Of a stretch of DNA of 64,000 bases, positions 45,636 through 54,898 are shown in pieces. The stretch is from UBA4782 sp034429195 (GTDB lineage: Bacteria > Chloroflexota > Anaerolineae > Anaerolineales > Anaerolineaceae). Within the stretch, counting starts at the first letter, position 1. Each line of letters begins with the position of its first letter. The notes beneath the pieces are model-generated. The model was given only the letters and a program-made list of their open reading frames with translations, ran no database searches and was not told where the DNA came from. The translations under genes and the position numbers were made by a program. Location: positions 1-64,000 of the forward strand of contig DAOUGQ010000005.1 in assembly GCA_034429195.1 (NCBI GenBank), in the 5' to 3' direction.

Positions 45636-46838
45636 TTATGGTATCGCAAAATTAAGAATGTAGTGATCTATAGATAAACTCGAAAAACTCGAATTCAACC
45701 CAGCAATTATAAACCAGGTGGTGCCTGGTCTCAGTGTCATTGGCTGCATATTTTTGTTAAGCAACCTGACAGGTTTGTAAGGGTCGGATGTCAGCCAGGT
45801 ACCTTCGAACATCAATCCATCGCGAAAATAGATCGCTCTCTGACCAGAAGTGTTTTGCCAAATATGAACATCATGATAGGTGGGACTAAATTCTTCATAT
45901 TCTGCAAAAAGAATGACGACATTTGAAAAACTTACTTGCTTACCATTTACTTTATCTATCAAAGGAATAAGGGGATATGTGTTTGTACCATCCCATGCTT
46001 CGATAAGACGTAAATAGTTTCCTGTTTCAGGATCATACTGCCATTGTCCATGATTCCAGCTGATATATTGGATATCAAGAGTATTTACTTGAATACCATC
46101 TGATGGAGGTACAGAATCAAATACTATTCCAGATAGGTCAGGACGGTTATTATCCATTCCTTGCGAATTTGCCCATTCAGTCACCGCTGCTGTGTCCACC
46201 CAAACACCGGTTGCACTATGTGTTGCCTGTCCACAAACAGGTGGACATTCGGAGAGAGAATAAGAAATGGCCCGACGGGGCAGATCACGTGTAATGATAG
46301 TCTCTACCCGGGGATCAGCATCTCCGTAAACCAGGATACCACCGAACATATTGGTGAGTTGGGTATCGATCAGACGTCCTGAACGTAAAGGCCAGGCTTT
46401 TGGCGTATCCTGGCTGTAATACAGAGCTAAAAAACGATTCATATATTCGCCAATATAGTATTCGAAAACTATATCGGCAAAAGAAAGACCTGCATGTGGG
46501 CGACCTTCAGGAGGAAAGTTGGATATTTTCGTCAAAACAGGACGACGGTTTAGTTTAGATATATCGGTTACTTCAAGGCCGGTGAGAGGGTTGATATTGC
46601 TATCAAATCCATAGATTCCTCTCATTCCGGTGCTGGCGTGTAATCCTGTAAGGACTATCTGGGTTATTGCGAGATCGTTCTCAGTAGGAATGACAGTTGA
46701 CGTGAGTATTGGATCAGGAGTGTTTGTTGATAAAGTAGTGGGTGTAGAAGTTACCGCCTGGCTTGGTATGATTGCTGGATTCACACACCCAGAAATGAAC
46801 AGCAGGTACGCTGTTGCCAGAATGCAGGCTCTTTTCAT
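45636..46838 (-). CDS. DUF3048 (YerB-like) lipoprotein
   Basis: About 400 residues. The lipobox is F-I-S-G-C near residue 18, followed by a Thr/Ser/Pro linker. The DUF3048 N-terminal domain is recognised by N-P-L-T-G-L, R-P-V-L-T-K-I-S-N, R-P-H-A-G-L-S-F-A-D-I-V-F-E and S-G-R-L-I-D. The C-terminal domain ends with G-T-W-F-I-I. The function is unknown; structures of related proteins exist without an assigned activity. The ATG at 46838 overlaps the coaBC stop in ATGA and is preferred to a TTG two codons upstream. It is a surface protein embedded in a metabolic operon. Confidence 0.88.
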   Translation of the reverse strand: MKRACILATAYLLFISGCVNPAIIPSQAVTSTPTTLSTNTPDPILTSTVIPTENDLAITQIVLTGLHASTGMRGIYGFDSNINPLTGLEVTDISKLNRRPVLTKISNFPPEGRPHAGLSFADIVFEYYIGEYMNRFLALYYSQDTPKAWPLRSGRLIDTQLTNMFGGILVYGDADPRVETIITRDLPRRAISYSLSECPPVCGQATHSATGVWVDTAAVTEWANSQGMDNNRPDLSGIVFDSVPPSDGIQVNTLDIQYISWNHGQWQYDPETGNYLRLIEAWDGTNTYPLIPLIDKVNGKQVSFSNVVILFAEYEEFSPTYHDVHIWQNTSGQRAIYFRDGLMFEGTWLTSDPYKPVRLLNKNMQPMTLRPGTTWFIIAGLNSSFSSLSIDHYILNFAIP

Positions 46839-48046
46839 TCCCAACCCAGGATCACTTCTATGATCTTTTCAGCTACTTCCTGTTTACTTAATAAGGGCAG
46901 GGATATTGATTCCCCTTTTTTGGGAATGAGCACAACCCGATTATTATCTACCTCAAACCCGGCATCTTTTGCCAATATGTTGTTTGCAACGATCAAATCA
47001 AGGTTTTTTGTTTCTAGTTTACGCTGTGCGTTTGCAATTAAATCCTGACTTTCAGCAGCAAAACCAATCAATTTCTTTGGAAAGCCAGTAATGGATTTCT
47101 TTTCACCGATCAATTTTAAAATATCTGGTGTTGAACGCAATTCAAGAACTGGGATGCCCGTTTCTTTTTTAATCTTTTGAGTCTGTTCCTGTATTGGTGT
47201 AAAATCAGCCACCGCTGCTGCCATGATAAGTGCATAAGCATCTTTACTTTCTTCTTCCACTGCTTTTTGCATTTCTGCAGCAGTTTCAACAGATTTTATT
47301 ACTGCACCTACAGGTGGAGTTAATTCTGAGTTGGTGGTAATCAAGGTGACGTCAGCGCCGGCGTTCAAAGCTGCCTGTGCTACGGCATATCCCTGCTTTC
47401 CTGAAGAACGGTTGGTTATAAAACGAACAGGATCAATAGGTTCTCGAGTTCCGCCTGCAGTAATCACGAATTTTTTCCCCTGTAATGGTCCCCCACGGCT
47501 GAAAAGAAAACGCACATTATCAAAAATCTCTGCCGGTTCCACCATGCGACCTGGTCCTGTCAATCCAGAAGCCAAATGTCCTTCAGCTGGTCCAACCACA
47601 ATTGCTCCGCGCTCTTTGAGAATATGCAAGTTCGCCTGTGTTGCGGGGTTTGCGAACATGCCTCCATCCATTGCAGGGGCAATCATCAGTGGGCAATGAG
47701 AAGCAAGAGTGGCTACCGTCAGTAGATTGTCTGCAATTCCATGTGCCAAACTTGCCATGGTATTAGCAGAAATAGGAGCGATCAGAACAAGTTCAGCGGC
47801 ACGACCGAGTTCGATATGAACCACATGCCCTTCTCCACCCCATAGGTCATCTTCAGTGTATGCTTTTCTACCGGTGACTGATTGAAAAGTGAGAGGATTC
47901 ATGAAATGGAGAGCTTTTTCCGTCAGAATCACATCGACCTTTGCGCCTGCCTGGGTTAATTTGGAAGCCAGATCAGCAGCTTTATATATAGCAATTGAAC
48001 CTGTTACGCCTAAAAGAATAGTTCTTCCTTCGATGGGATTCTTCAT
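46835..48046 (-). CDS. coaBC: Bifunctional phosphopantothenoylcysteine decarboxylase / phosphopantothenate-cysteine ligase
   Basis: This 403-residue fusion catalyses two consecutive steps of coenzyme A synthesis. The N-terminal flavoprotein (CoaC, about 1-185) has G-V-T-G-S-I-A-I-Y-K-A, the catalytic His in H-I-E-L-G-R and P-A-M-D-G-G-M. The C-terminal ligase (CoaB, about 190-403) has I-T-A-G-G-T-R-E-P-I-D-P-V-R-F-I-T-N-R-S-S-G and A-A-A-V-A-D-F. Length and order are standard. It follows coaX, giving pantothenate kinase, ligase and decarboxylase in one transcript. Confidence 0.96.
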   Translation of the reverse strand: MKNPIEGRTILLGVTGSIAIYKAADLASKLTQAGAKVDVILTEKALHFMNPLTFQSVTGRKAYTEDDLWGGEGHVVHIELGRAAELVLIAPISANTMASLAHGIADNLLTVATLASHCPLMIAPAMDGGMFANPATQANLHILKERGAIVVGPAEGHLASGLTGPGRMVEPAEIFDNVRFLFSRGGPLQGKKFVITAGGTREPIDPVRFITNRSSGKQGYAVAQAALNAGADVTLITTNSELTPPVGAVIKSVETAAEMQKAVEEESKDAYALIMAAAVADFTPIQEQTQKIKKETGIPVLELRSTPDILKLIGEKKSITGFPKKLIGFAAESQDLIANAQRKLETKNLDLIVANNILAKDAGFEVDNNRVVLIPKKGESISLPLLSKQEVAEKIIEVILGWE

Positions 48047-48066
48047 ACTATCTTTCCTTTATTAAA

Positions 48067-48831
48067 TTAATGATTATTTTCCCAAAGGATACGCATGCCA
48101 TCTAATGTCAACCAGGGTGCACGAATCTGTATGGCAGGCACGTGGGGAGCGATAAGGCCCACTAATCCCCCGGTAGCAATCACTTTAATATCATCCCCCA
48201 TTTCTTTTTGGAACCGCTCGATCATTCCCGTTACCATGCTCGCATATCCATATACCAATCCAGACTGTAAAGCATGTATGGTATTCCTGCCAATTAAAGC
48301 AGGTGGCTCTTTCAGTTCAACACGGGGAAGTTTGGCTGCATGGGAGAATAGGGCTTCGGATGATAAACCCAATCCAGCTGTGATTGCACCACCCAGGTAA
48401 ACACCTTCTTTGGTAAGGGCATTGAATGTTGTGGCAGTGCCAAAATCAATGATACAGGCTGGACCGCCATAATAAGTATTTACGGCGACAGCGTCAGCGA
48501 TACGGTCAGCTCCGACAGCATTCGGATCCTCATATCCTATGGTAATGCCCAATTTTAAGTTGGGAGTTATGATTAGCGGTTCTTTGTTTAAATATTGCTG
48601 GCATGCTTCAATGATACGATGCGTTAACGGGGGTACTACGGAAGACAAAACAATACCAGACAGTTCGAGATGCTCAACATTGTAATGTTCCAATAAACTC
48701 GTCAATTGGATTCCGTATTCATCGGGCATACGGTTATGATCAGTAGCCAGACGCCAATGTGGACCAAGAGTGTCACCCTCATATAAACCAATTGTTAAAT
48801 TCGTATTTCCAAGGTCTATGGCAAGAAGCAT
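48067..48831 (-). CDS. coaX: Type III pantothenate kinase
   Basis: This 254-residue ASKHA-fold enzyme phosphorylates pantothenate, the first step of coenzyme A synthesis. It needs a monovalent cation and is not inhibited by CoA in characterised members. Motifs are A-I-D-L-G-N-T-N (phosphate loop, 4-11), G-A-D-R-I-A-D-A-V-A, I-D-F-G-T-A-T-T-F and G-G-A-I-T-A-G-L-G. It lies 3 bases after the fused methyltransferase gene and 20 bases before coaBC. Confidence 0.96.
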   Translation of the reverse strand: MLLAIDLGNTNLTIGLYEGDTLGPHWRLATDHNRMPDEYGIQLTSLLEHYNVEHLELSGIVLSSVVPPLTHRIIEACQQYLNKEPLIITPNLKLGITIGYEDPNAVGADRIADAVAVNTYYGGPACIIDFGTATTFNALTKEGVYLGGAITAGLGLSSEALFSHAAKLPRVELKEPPALIGRNTIHALQSGLVYGYASMVTGMIERFQKEMGDDIKVIATGGLVGLIAPHVPAIQIRAPWLTLDGMRILWENNH

Positions 48832-48834
48832 ACT

Positions 48835-50700
48835 TTATCCCTTTTTGCTCACTGATTCTATGATCTCAGCCACGTAATCAAACCGACTGAAGGCGGGCAT
48901 TATATATATGCCATTAATTGAAGGTTTGATCTTCTCGATTAATTCTACTGCAATTTGAATACCAGTTTTTGGTGAATCTTCACCTGCTGCTTGCATTCGC
49001 TCACGGATTTTGTCTGGAATAACTATACCTGGCACCTCATGATGCAGGAATTCAGCATGACGGTAGTTTATGAGAGGAAGGATGCCTACAATAAGTGGAA
49101 TAGGAAGTTCACCAGAAATCGAGTGATAACGATCAAGGAATATTTCAAGGGTGTGTAGATCGTAAATTGGTTGTGTCAGACAAAAATCTGCACCTGCCCG
49201 GATCTTGCGATTGAGATTCTTGATTTCATCATCGAAATTTGACGGAGCAAGATTGAGGGCACAACCGACAAAAAATGTGGTGGGTTGACCAATATCTGCT
49301 CCTGCATGATCAACGCCGGCATTGAATCGCTGCTTTATCAATTTGATTAAACCAGAAGGAACCAGATCATAATTATCCATAGCATCAGGGTAATCACCAA
49401 TTGCAGTGGGATCACCCATGACGACAAAGACATTCCGTACACCCATGGCATGGGCTGCCAGCAGATCACCCTGCACGCGGAGTAAATTTCTTCCACGGGT
49501 TGGGAAATGGAGCACTGTCTCGATCCCCACCTGTTTTTGAATGAGGGAGCAAACAGCCCAGGGACTCATGCGCATGCGAGCCATCGGGCTATCTGCAACG
49601 TTGATTACATCTGCACCGGCTTCTGCCAACAGACTGGCACCTGCAAGTAGTTTATTGGTGGTTAATCCTCGTGGAGGGTCCATTTCGACCGCAAATACAA
49701 ATTCTTTACGCGCCAGTTTTACTGCAAGTTGAGTCGGTTGGAGTGCAGGGGCAGTCTCTTCTTCTTCGACTACTGTCTGAGTTAATCCGTTGTGATAATT
49801 CACCAGGTCAGCGGATTGAATGGCTTTATTCATGACAGCAATATGTTGCGGGGTAGTACCACAGCATCCTCCAATGACTTTTGCGCCTGCTTCCCAAAAT
49901 GCCAGGGCATAATCACTGAAGTAATCCGGTGATGCTGGATACATGATACGACCGCTCATGTGCTCTGGCCAACCAGCATTAGGCATAGCAGAAAATCTTC
50001 CATCTGGAACTGCCTGGTGCATTTGTTTCAGTACTCGTAAAATTTGCGAAGGTCCACCAGAACAATTCACCCCCAGAATATCAGCGCCATATTCTCGTAA
50101 TTTATACGCAACTTTTGCTGGTGAATCGCCAAGGAGTGTACGGTCATCGCGCGTGTATGTCATTGAAGCAATTATTGGAATATCAGCGTTCAATGTTCTG
50201 CAGGCATGAATGGCTTCACGAATTTCATATAGATCGGTGATTGTTTCGATGATAATGAGATCGACACCTGCATCGAGAAGAGCAGCTATTTGTTCTTTAA
50301 AAACCTCAAAAGCTTGCTCAGGTAATACTCTCCCAAAAGGGGCAAGGCGCACACCCAGAGGTCCAACATCTCCAGCGACCAGAACATCGGAGAATGAAGC
50401 CAGAATGACACGGCGTGCAAGCTCCACTCCTGCATGATTGATCTCAGCAACGTTATCCTCCAGGCCAAACCGTGCCAGTTTATACCGGTTTGCACCATAG
50501 GTATTTGTTTGAATGATCTGAGAACCCGCTTCAATGTATTCACGATGAACTTCAGCTACCAACGCTGGTTTTTCTATGTTGAGGTTATCGAAACATTCTT
50601 CAAAACTCACATTTCGTTGGTTAAGCATTGTTCCCATCGCACCATCTGATAGAATAGGGCGTTCACCTTTCAATAATTGGGTAAAACGGTAAGTGGTCAT
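48835..50700 (-). CDS. yitJ: Bifunctional homocysteine S-methyltransferase / 5,10-methylenetetrahydrofolate reductase
   Basis: A 621-residue fusion. The N-terminal half (about 1-300) is a zinc homocysteine methyltransferase with L-S-D-G-A-M-G-T-M, Cys in G-V-N-C-S-G-G-P and Cys-Cys in I-G-G-C-C-G-T-T-P. The C-terminal half (about 320-615) is a MetF-type flavin TIM barrel with F-A-V-E-M-D-P-P-R-G and C-L-T-Q-P-I-Y-D. The same architecture occurs in Bacillus YitJ. It reduces methylene-THF to methyl-THF, which the adjacent MetH consumes; the methyltransferase half may use another donor such as S-methylmethionine. It begins 11 bases after metH and shares the SAM-I riboswitch. Confidence 0.94.
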   Translation of the reverse strand: MTTYRFTQLLKGERPILSDGAMGTMLNQRNVSFEECFDNLNIEKPALVAEVHREYIEAGSQIIQTNTYGANRYKLARFGLEDNVAEINHAGVELARRVILASFSDVLVAGDVGPLGVRLAPFGRVLPEQAFEVFKEQIAALLDAGVDLIIIETITDLYEIREAIHACRTLNADIPIIASMTYTRDDRTLLGDSPAKVAYKLREYGADILGVNCSGGPSQILRVLKQMHQAVPDGRFSAMPNAGWPEHMSGRIMYPASPDYFSDYALAFWEAGAKVIGGCCGTTPQHIAVMNKAIQSADLVNYHNGLTQTVVEEEETAPALQPTQLAVKLARKEFVFAVEMDPPRGLTTNKLLAGASLLAEAGADVINVADSPMARMRMSPWAVCSLIQKQVGIETVLHFPTRGRNLLRVQGDLLAAHAMGVRNVFVVMGDPTAIGDYPDAMDNYDLVPSGLIKLIKQRFNAGVDHAGADIGQPTTFFVGCALNLAPSNFDDEIKNLNRKIRAGADFCLTQPIYDLHTLEIFLDRYHSISGELPIPLIVGILPLINYRHAEFLHHEVPGIVIPDKIRERMQAAGEDSPKTGIQIAVELIEKIKPSINGIYIMPAFSRFDYVAEIIESVSKKG

Positions 50701-50711
50701 AGTAAACTTTC

Positions 50712-53700
50712 CTATCTATTTTTCATTAATTGTTCTATCCGGCTTTCACCAATATTGAAATACTTTGCTGCGGGGTGATGAATAATGATGGCAGCGGTAG
50801 ATTGCTCTGGGATGAGCTGATATGCTTCTGAAAGATGCATTCCCAGCTCGGTTTCGACGGGAAGCAATTTAAATACTTTTTTGTGTTCAGCAAGATCCGG
50901 AATAGCTGGGTAACCCCAGGAGTATCTTTTACCCTGGTCGGAAGGGAGGTTTAATTCGCGGCGAATATGTTGGTGCAGATAATCAGCTGCAGCTTCTGCC
51001 ATTTGAACTGCCAATCCATGAGTGAAATATGCTTCACTGTAATTATTTTCTGCCTGCAATTTATCAAACTTTTCAGTGGCAGTTTGACCAACGGTAACAA
51101 CCTGAATAGCAACCATATCCATGATTCCTGAATCAACCCTGGCAAAATAATCTGTGAGACTTAAATGCTCTTCTTCTGCCTGGCGAGGAAAAGAGAAGCG
51201 GATAATTTCAATTGGTGAATTTGAACTAATGCTGGTTGGCTCATAGATAATGAGCTCGGAATCTGTCGACTGAGCTGGCCAATAACCATACATCCCTTGT
51301 GGAAACAACCAGGGATCGCTTAATGCCTTACGTCGCATATCATTCAATCGTTCTTCATATTCTTGCTTTAATTTATTCCAGGCTTCGCCGTGTGTATTTT
51401 TAGCTCCCCAGGAAAGCCTGAATAACTCATTAATCGACAGGTGTTTAAAGACAGCATCGAGTGGCATAGATTTGACTAACCGCGGTCCCCAATGAGGTGG
51501 TACAGGAATCTCGTTGGCGGGTTGAGTATTTGATCTGATAAAGGAGATAGAATTATTTCCGACAGCGTCGGATTTTTTTTCTGATTCCAAAAGCGCTTCG
51601 CGGTGCATTCTTTCATATAAAGTTTCACGTTTTGAATCTGTAGATAGACCCTCCATCACCTGTAGCCCCTCAAAAGCATCCTTACAATAGAAGACACCCG
51701 GCTGATACCATTTACCATCATCTGTCTGAAGGATCCTTCTGCCAAAGCGTGGATTGATCGCAGCTCCTCCGATCAGTACCGGGTAGTTCAAGTTTCGCCG
51801 GTGAAGCTCATTAACGATCAAAGGCATTTGTTTGCTGGTGGATACCAGAAGTGCACTCAATCCTATGGCATCTGCTTCATTTTCAATTGCGTTGGAGATG
51901 ATCGTTTCTGCAGGAACCTGCTTTCCAAGATCGATCACTTTATATCCATTATTGCTCAAGATGGTTTTCACCAGGTTTTTGCCAATATCATGAACGTCTC
52001 CGTACACAGTTGCTAAAACAATCGTACCTTTACTGACACCTTCTGCTTTTTCAAGATACTTTTCCAAATGGTTGACGGATTTTTTCATCACCTCTGCAGA
52101 TTGAAGAACAAATGGAAGGATGAGTTCTCCACTACCGAATTTATCACCTACTTCTTTCATGGCAGGTAACAATATGTCGTTCAGAATACCAATCGCTGTT
52201 TCGTGCTTGCTCAATTGTGGATCGTTGTGGATTATCTCATCAATCGCAGTTTCCACTGGCTCTTTCAACCGGTGAAGGATACAATAGTGCAGTTTTTCAG
52301 CAGGGTCGAGAGCTGCCAATAATTGCTGTTGATTGGTTATTTTGGCTTGAACTTGCAATCTGTTCTGTTCGAAATGCTGGATCAATCGCTGCAATGCATC
52401 TGGAGAGCGATTGAAGAGAAGATCTTCAGCTAATGTACGCTCGAAGGAATCTATCTCAGCGTAAGGTTTGATTTGTGCAGGATTAATGATTGCCATATCA
52501 AGACCCGCCTGCACGCAATAGTACAACATCACACTGTTCAATACAGCCCTGGCAGGCTGTGATAATCCAAAAGACACATTGCTGACACCCAATGATGTCA
52601 GCACACCAGGCAATTCTTGCTTGATCCTGCGAATACCTTCCATTGTCTGGATTGCAGCATCCGCATATTCTGGGTCTCCGGTCGCCATAGTGAAAGTCAG
52701 ATCATCAAATACTATGTCACCGGGGTGGAAACCATACTCATCGATTGCAATGTCGTAAATCCTTCTTGCGATTTCAAGTTTTCTGTCAGCAGTTTTTGCC
52801 ATTCCTTTTTCATCAATAGTCAATGCAATAACTGCTGCGTTGTACTTCTTTGCTAGAGTGAATACTTGATCAAGTTTTGTACGTCCACCTTCAAGATTGG
52901 TTGAATTGACCAAACACCTGCCTGGAGCTGTTTGCAAAGCAGCCTCCAGTACTTCAGGTTCAGTGGTATCAATGATAAATGGTGACTGAATAGTAGGTGC
53001 CAGTGTTTTGATTAGGGTGTGCATCATTTCAGGTTCATCAGTGCGTTCTGTAAGAGCAACACAAAGGTCTAACCCGTGAGCACCACTGTCCAATTGCTGG
53101 CGGGCGAGATCGATTGCGCTATCAAAGTCATTTGCCAGCATAAATTTCTTGAATTTTGCGCTTCCCTGTGTATTCAAACGTTCACCAATCAAGAAAGGTT
53201 TCGGTTCTTGCTGCATGGGCACTGCAGAGATAGAAGACGCCAACCGGGGAATGAACTGTCGAGGGCGGGTATCTGGCGTTACATCTTGCAGTCCTTCAAC
53301 CAATAAACGGATATGTTCAGGAGTAGTACCACAGCATCCCCCAACCACATTGATCTTGTATTCTTTAACAAATTCGATCAATTCGTTAGCGAAAGGTTCA
53401 GGAAGCATGGGATAAACTGCCTGTCCATCCACATTCATGGGTAAGCCAGCATTTGGGATACAGGAAACAGGAATTGTAGCATTTGCTCCCAGATACTTGA
53501 TGGGTTCACGCATATGGTCTGGACCTGTAGAACAATTCAATCCTATAACACTAATTCCCATACCTTCGAGAATTGCAAGTACAGCAGGAGCATCAGTTCC
53601 CAACAACATTCGCCCAGTAGTATCCAATGTAACCTGGGCTTGAATGGGTACTGAAATATTGGTCTGTGCAAAGGCATCGAATATGCCCAGAATGGCTGCT

Positions 53701-54236
53701 TTTACTTCCAGAATATCCTGTGATGTTTCAATGAGCAGAAGGTCAACACCACCTTCCAACAAACCTTGTGCTTGCTCTCTAAAAATATTTGATAACTCGG
53801 TAAATGAAATATTTGATAATTCTGGATCATTCATAGAAGGAAGTTTCCCTGATGGTCCCATTGATCCTGCCACAAGGCGAGGTTTGCCTTCGGTACTGTA
53901 ACTGTCTGCAATTCTTCTTGCAAGATAGGCTGCTTCACGGTTAATGTTTAGCACCTGATCGGAAAGCCCGTATTCGCCCAAGGTAATGCGGTTGGAGCGA
54001 AATGTGCAGGTTTCGATGACATCTGCACCTGCATCTAGGTAAGAACGATGTACTTTTTCTACCGCATGAGGGTAGCTAATGACTAAATAATCGTTGCAGC
54101 CATTGGTCTTTTCGCTGCCAAAATGATCAGGCGTCAGGTTCATCTTCTGCAGACTGGTTCCCATAGCGCCATCGAAAATCACCACTTTCTGGGAAAGGAG
54201 GTCAAGATATTTTTGGTTTGTCATGTTAGTTTTCAT
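50712..54236 (-). CDS. metH: Cobalamin-dependent methionine synthase
   Basis: At 1174 residues it carries all four MetH modules: a homocysteine domain with zinc Cys in L-N-C-S-T-G-P and G-G-C-C-G-T-T-P (near 300), a pterin domain (about 340-630, with G-E-R-L-N-T-Q-G), a B12 domain with the lower-ligand His in D-V-H-D-I-G-K-N (near 750), and a C-terminal reactivation domain with R-Y-S-W-G-Y-P-A-I-P-D. It moves the methyl group from methyl-THF to homocysteine. About 80 residues between the B12 and reactivation domains are low in conservation. The ATG follows GAGG and lies downstream of a SAM-I riboswitch, so methionine sufficiency should shut the run off. Confidence 0.97.
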   Translation of the reverse strand: MKTNMTNQKYLDLLSQKVVIFDGAMGTSLQKMNLTPDHFGSEKTNGCNDYLVISYPHAVEKVHRSYLDAGADVIETCTFRSNRITLGEYGLSDQVLNINREAAYLARRIADSYSTEGKPRLVAGSMGPSGKLPSMNDPELSNISFTELSNIFREQAQGLLEGGVDLLLIETSQDILEVKAAILGIFDAFAQTNISVPIQAQVTLDTTGRMLLGTDAPAVLAILEGMGISVIGLNCSTGPDHMREPIKYLGANATIPVSCIPNAGLPMNVDGQAVYPMLPEPFANELIEFVKEYKINVVGGCCGTTPEHIRLLVEGLQDVTPDTRPRQFIPRLASSISAVPMQQEPKPFLIGERLNTQGSAKFKKFMLANDFDSAIDLARQQLDSGAHGLDLCVALTERTDEPEMMHTLIKTLAPTIQSPFIIDTTEPEVLEAALQTAPGRCLVNSTNLEGGRTKLDQVFTLAKKYNAAVIALTIDEKGMAKTADRKLEIARRIYDIAIDEYGFHPGDIVFDDLTFTMATGDPEYADAAIQTMEGIRRIKQELPGVLTSLGVSNVSFGLSQPARAVLNSVMLYYCVQAGLDMAIINPAQIKPYAEIDSFERTLAEDLLFNRSPDALQRLIQHFEQNRLQVQAKITNQQQLLAALDPAEKLHYCILHRLKEPVETAIDEIIHNDPQLSKHETAIGILNDILLPAMKEVGDKFGSGELILPFVLQSAEVMKKSVNHLEKYLEKAEGVSKGTIVLATVYGDVHDIGKNLVKTILSNNGYKVIDLGKQVPAETIISNAIENEADAIGLSALLVSTSKQMPLIVNELHRRNLNYPVLIGGAAINPRFGRRILQTDDGKWYQPGVFYCKDAFEGLQVMEGLSTDSKRETLYERMHREALLESEKKSDAVGNNSISFIRSNTQPANEIPVPPHWGPRLVKSMPLDAVFKHLSINELFRLSWGAKNTHGEAWNKLKQEYEERLNDMRRKALSDPWLFPQGMYGYWPAQSTDSELIIYEPTSISSNSPIEIIRFSFPRQAEEEHLSLTDYFARVDSGIMDMVAIQVVTVGQTATEKFDKLQAENNYSEAYFTHGLAVQMAEAAADYLHQHIRRELNLPSDQGKRYSWGYPAIPDLAEHKKVFKLLPVETELGMHLSEAYQLIPEQSTAAIIIHHPAAKYFNIGESRIEQLMKNR

Positions 54237-54257
54237 ATATCCTCATTAATGAAATCC

Positions 54258-54402
54258 ACATATAAAAACAAATCCCTCTGATAAGAGAGGGAAGCTTTGC
54301 GGCCCTCATCTTCCAGGAAAAAACTTCCTGCCGGAATTGGCACCAGCATAAGCGGTTGCCGAGGTTTCTCAGGGCCGGTCCCTCCACCTCTCTTGATGAG
54401 TT
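54258..54402 (-). promoter_or_regulatory. SAM-I (S-box) riboswitch upstream of metH
   Basis: Read on the minus strand, P1 is CTCATC (54400-54395) with GATGAG (54310-54305). Between them are the S-box signatures AAGAGAGGTGGAGGGAC, CGGCCCTGAGAAACC, CGGCAACC and GGTGCCAATTCC. Downstream a terminator hairpin forms from TCCCTCT/AGAGGGA (54292-54286 with 54279-54273) and is followed by TTTGTTTTT. In this class SAM binding stabilises P1 and allows the terminator to form. It should repress the whole metH-yitJ-coaX-coaBC transcript when SAM is plentiful. Confidence 0.95.
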
Positions 54403-54502
54403 GATTACAATTAATTTTATCACATTTAGACTACTAATAATTAAATAAACGCAAAGGTAACAGACTTATGGTATAGTAATTCCGTAGTTTTTGGAGGAAA
54501 TT

Positions 54503-54898
54503 GTGCCATCTTTTAAAAGAGTGTTGTTGACCGGAATTATTATCACTGTTATTGGTTGGGCGGGATTGGTGGCGCTCATCCAACTCACTACACCTACTCT
54601 AGGTCCTCGATGGTTGTTCTTCTTTCTTCTCTATCTGGCAATTAGTGGAATTGCGCTTCCAATAGTTGCTTTTTTGAATATCAGATTTCCTTCTACACCG
54701 CCTATTGAAACACAGGGAATTGTGCGTCAGGCTTCCTGGTTTGGGGTTTATGCCTGCATTCTGGCGTGGTTGCAGCTGGGACGAGTGATGACCAGTTTTC
54801 TTGGAATTGCCATTGCAATTGGTTTTATTTTGATCGAAATGTTCATCCGATTGCGTGAACGCAGTCGTTGGCACCCTGGGGATGTTGAGAATGACTGA
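54503..54898 (+). CDS. Small four-helix membrane protein of unknown function
   Basis: 131 residues with four predicted membrane helices: about 6-28 (V-L-L-T-G-I-I-I-T-V), 38-62 (W-L-F-F-F-L-L-Y-L), 80-98 and 101-120. It ends in a basic and then acidic tail (R-L-R-E-R-S-R-W-H-P-G-D). No family is recognised. The GTG at 54503 follows GGAGG by 5 bases and is preferred to a TTG at 54491, which overlaps that site. It overlaps selA by 8 bases and so heads the selA-pepP-tsaD-selenoprotein-osmC unit. Confidence 0.72.
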   Translation: MPSFKRVLLTGIIITVIGWAGLVALIQLTTPTLGPRWLFFFLLYLAISGIALPIVAFLNIRFPSTPPIETQGIVRQASWFGVYACILAWLQLGRVMTSFLGIAIAIGFILIEMFIRLRERSRWHPGDVEND

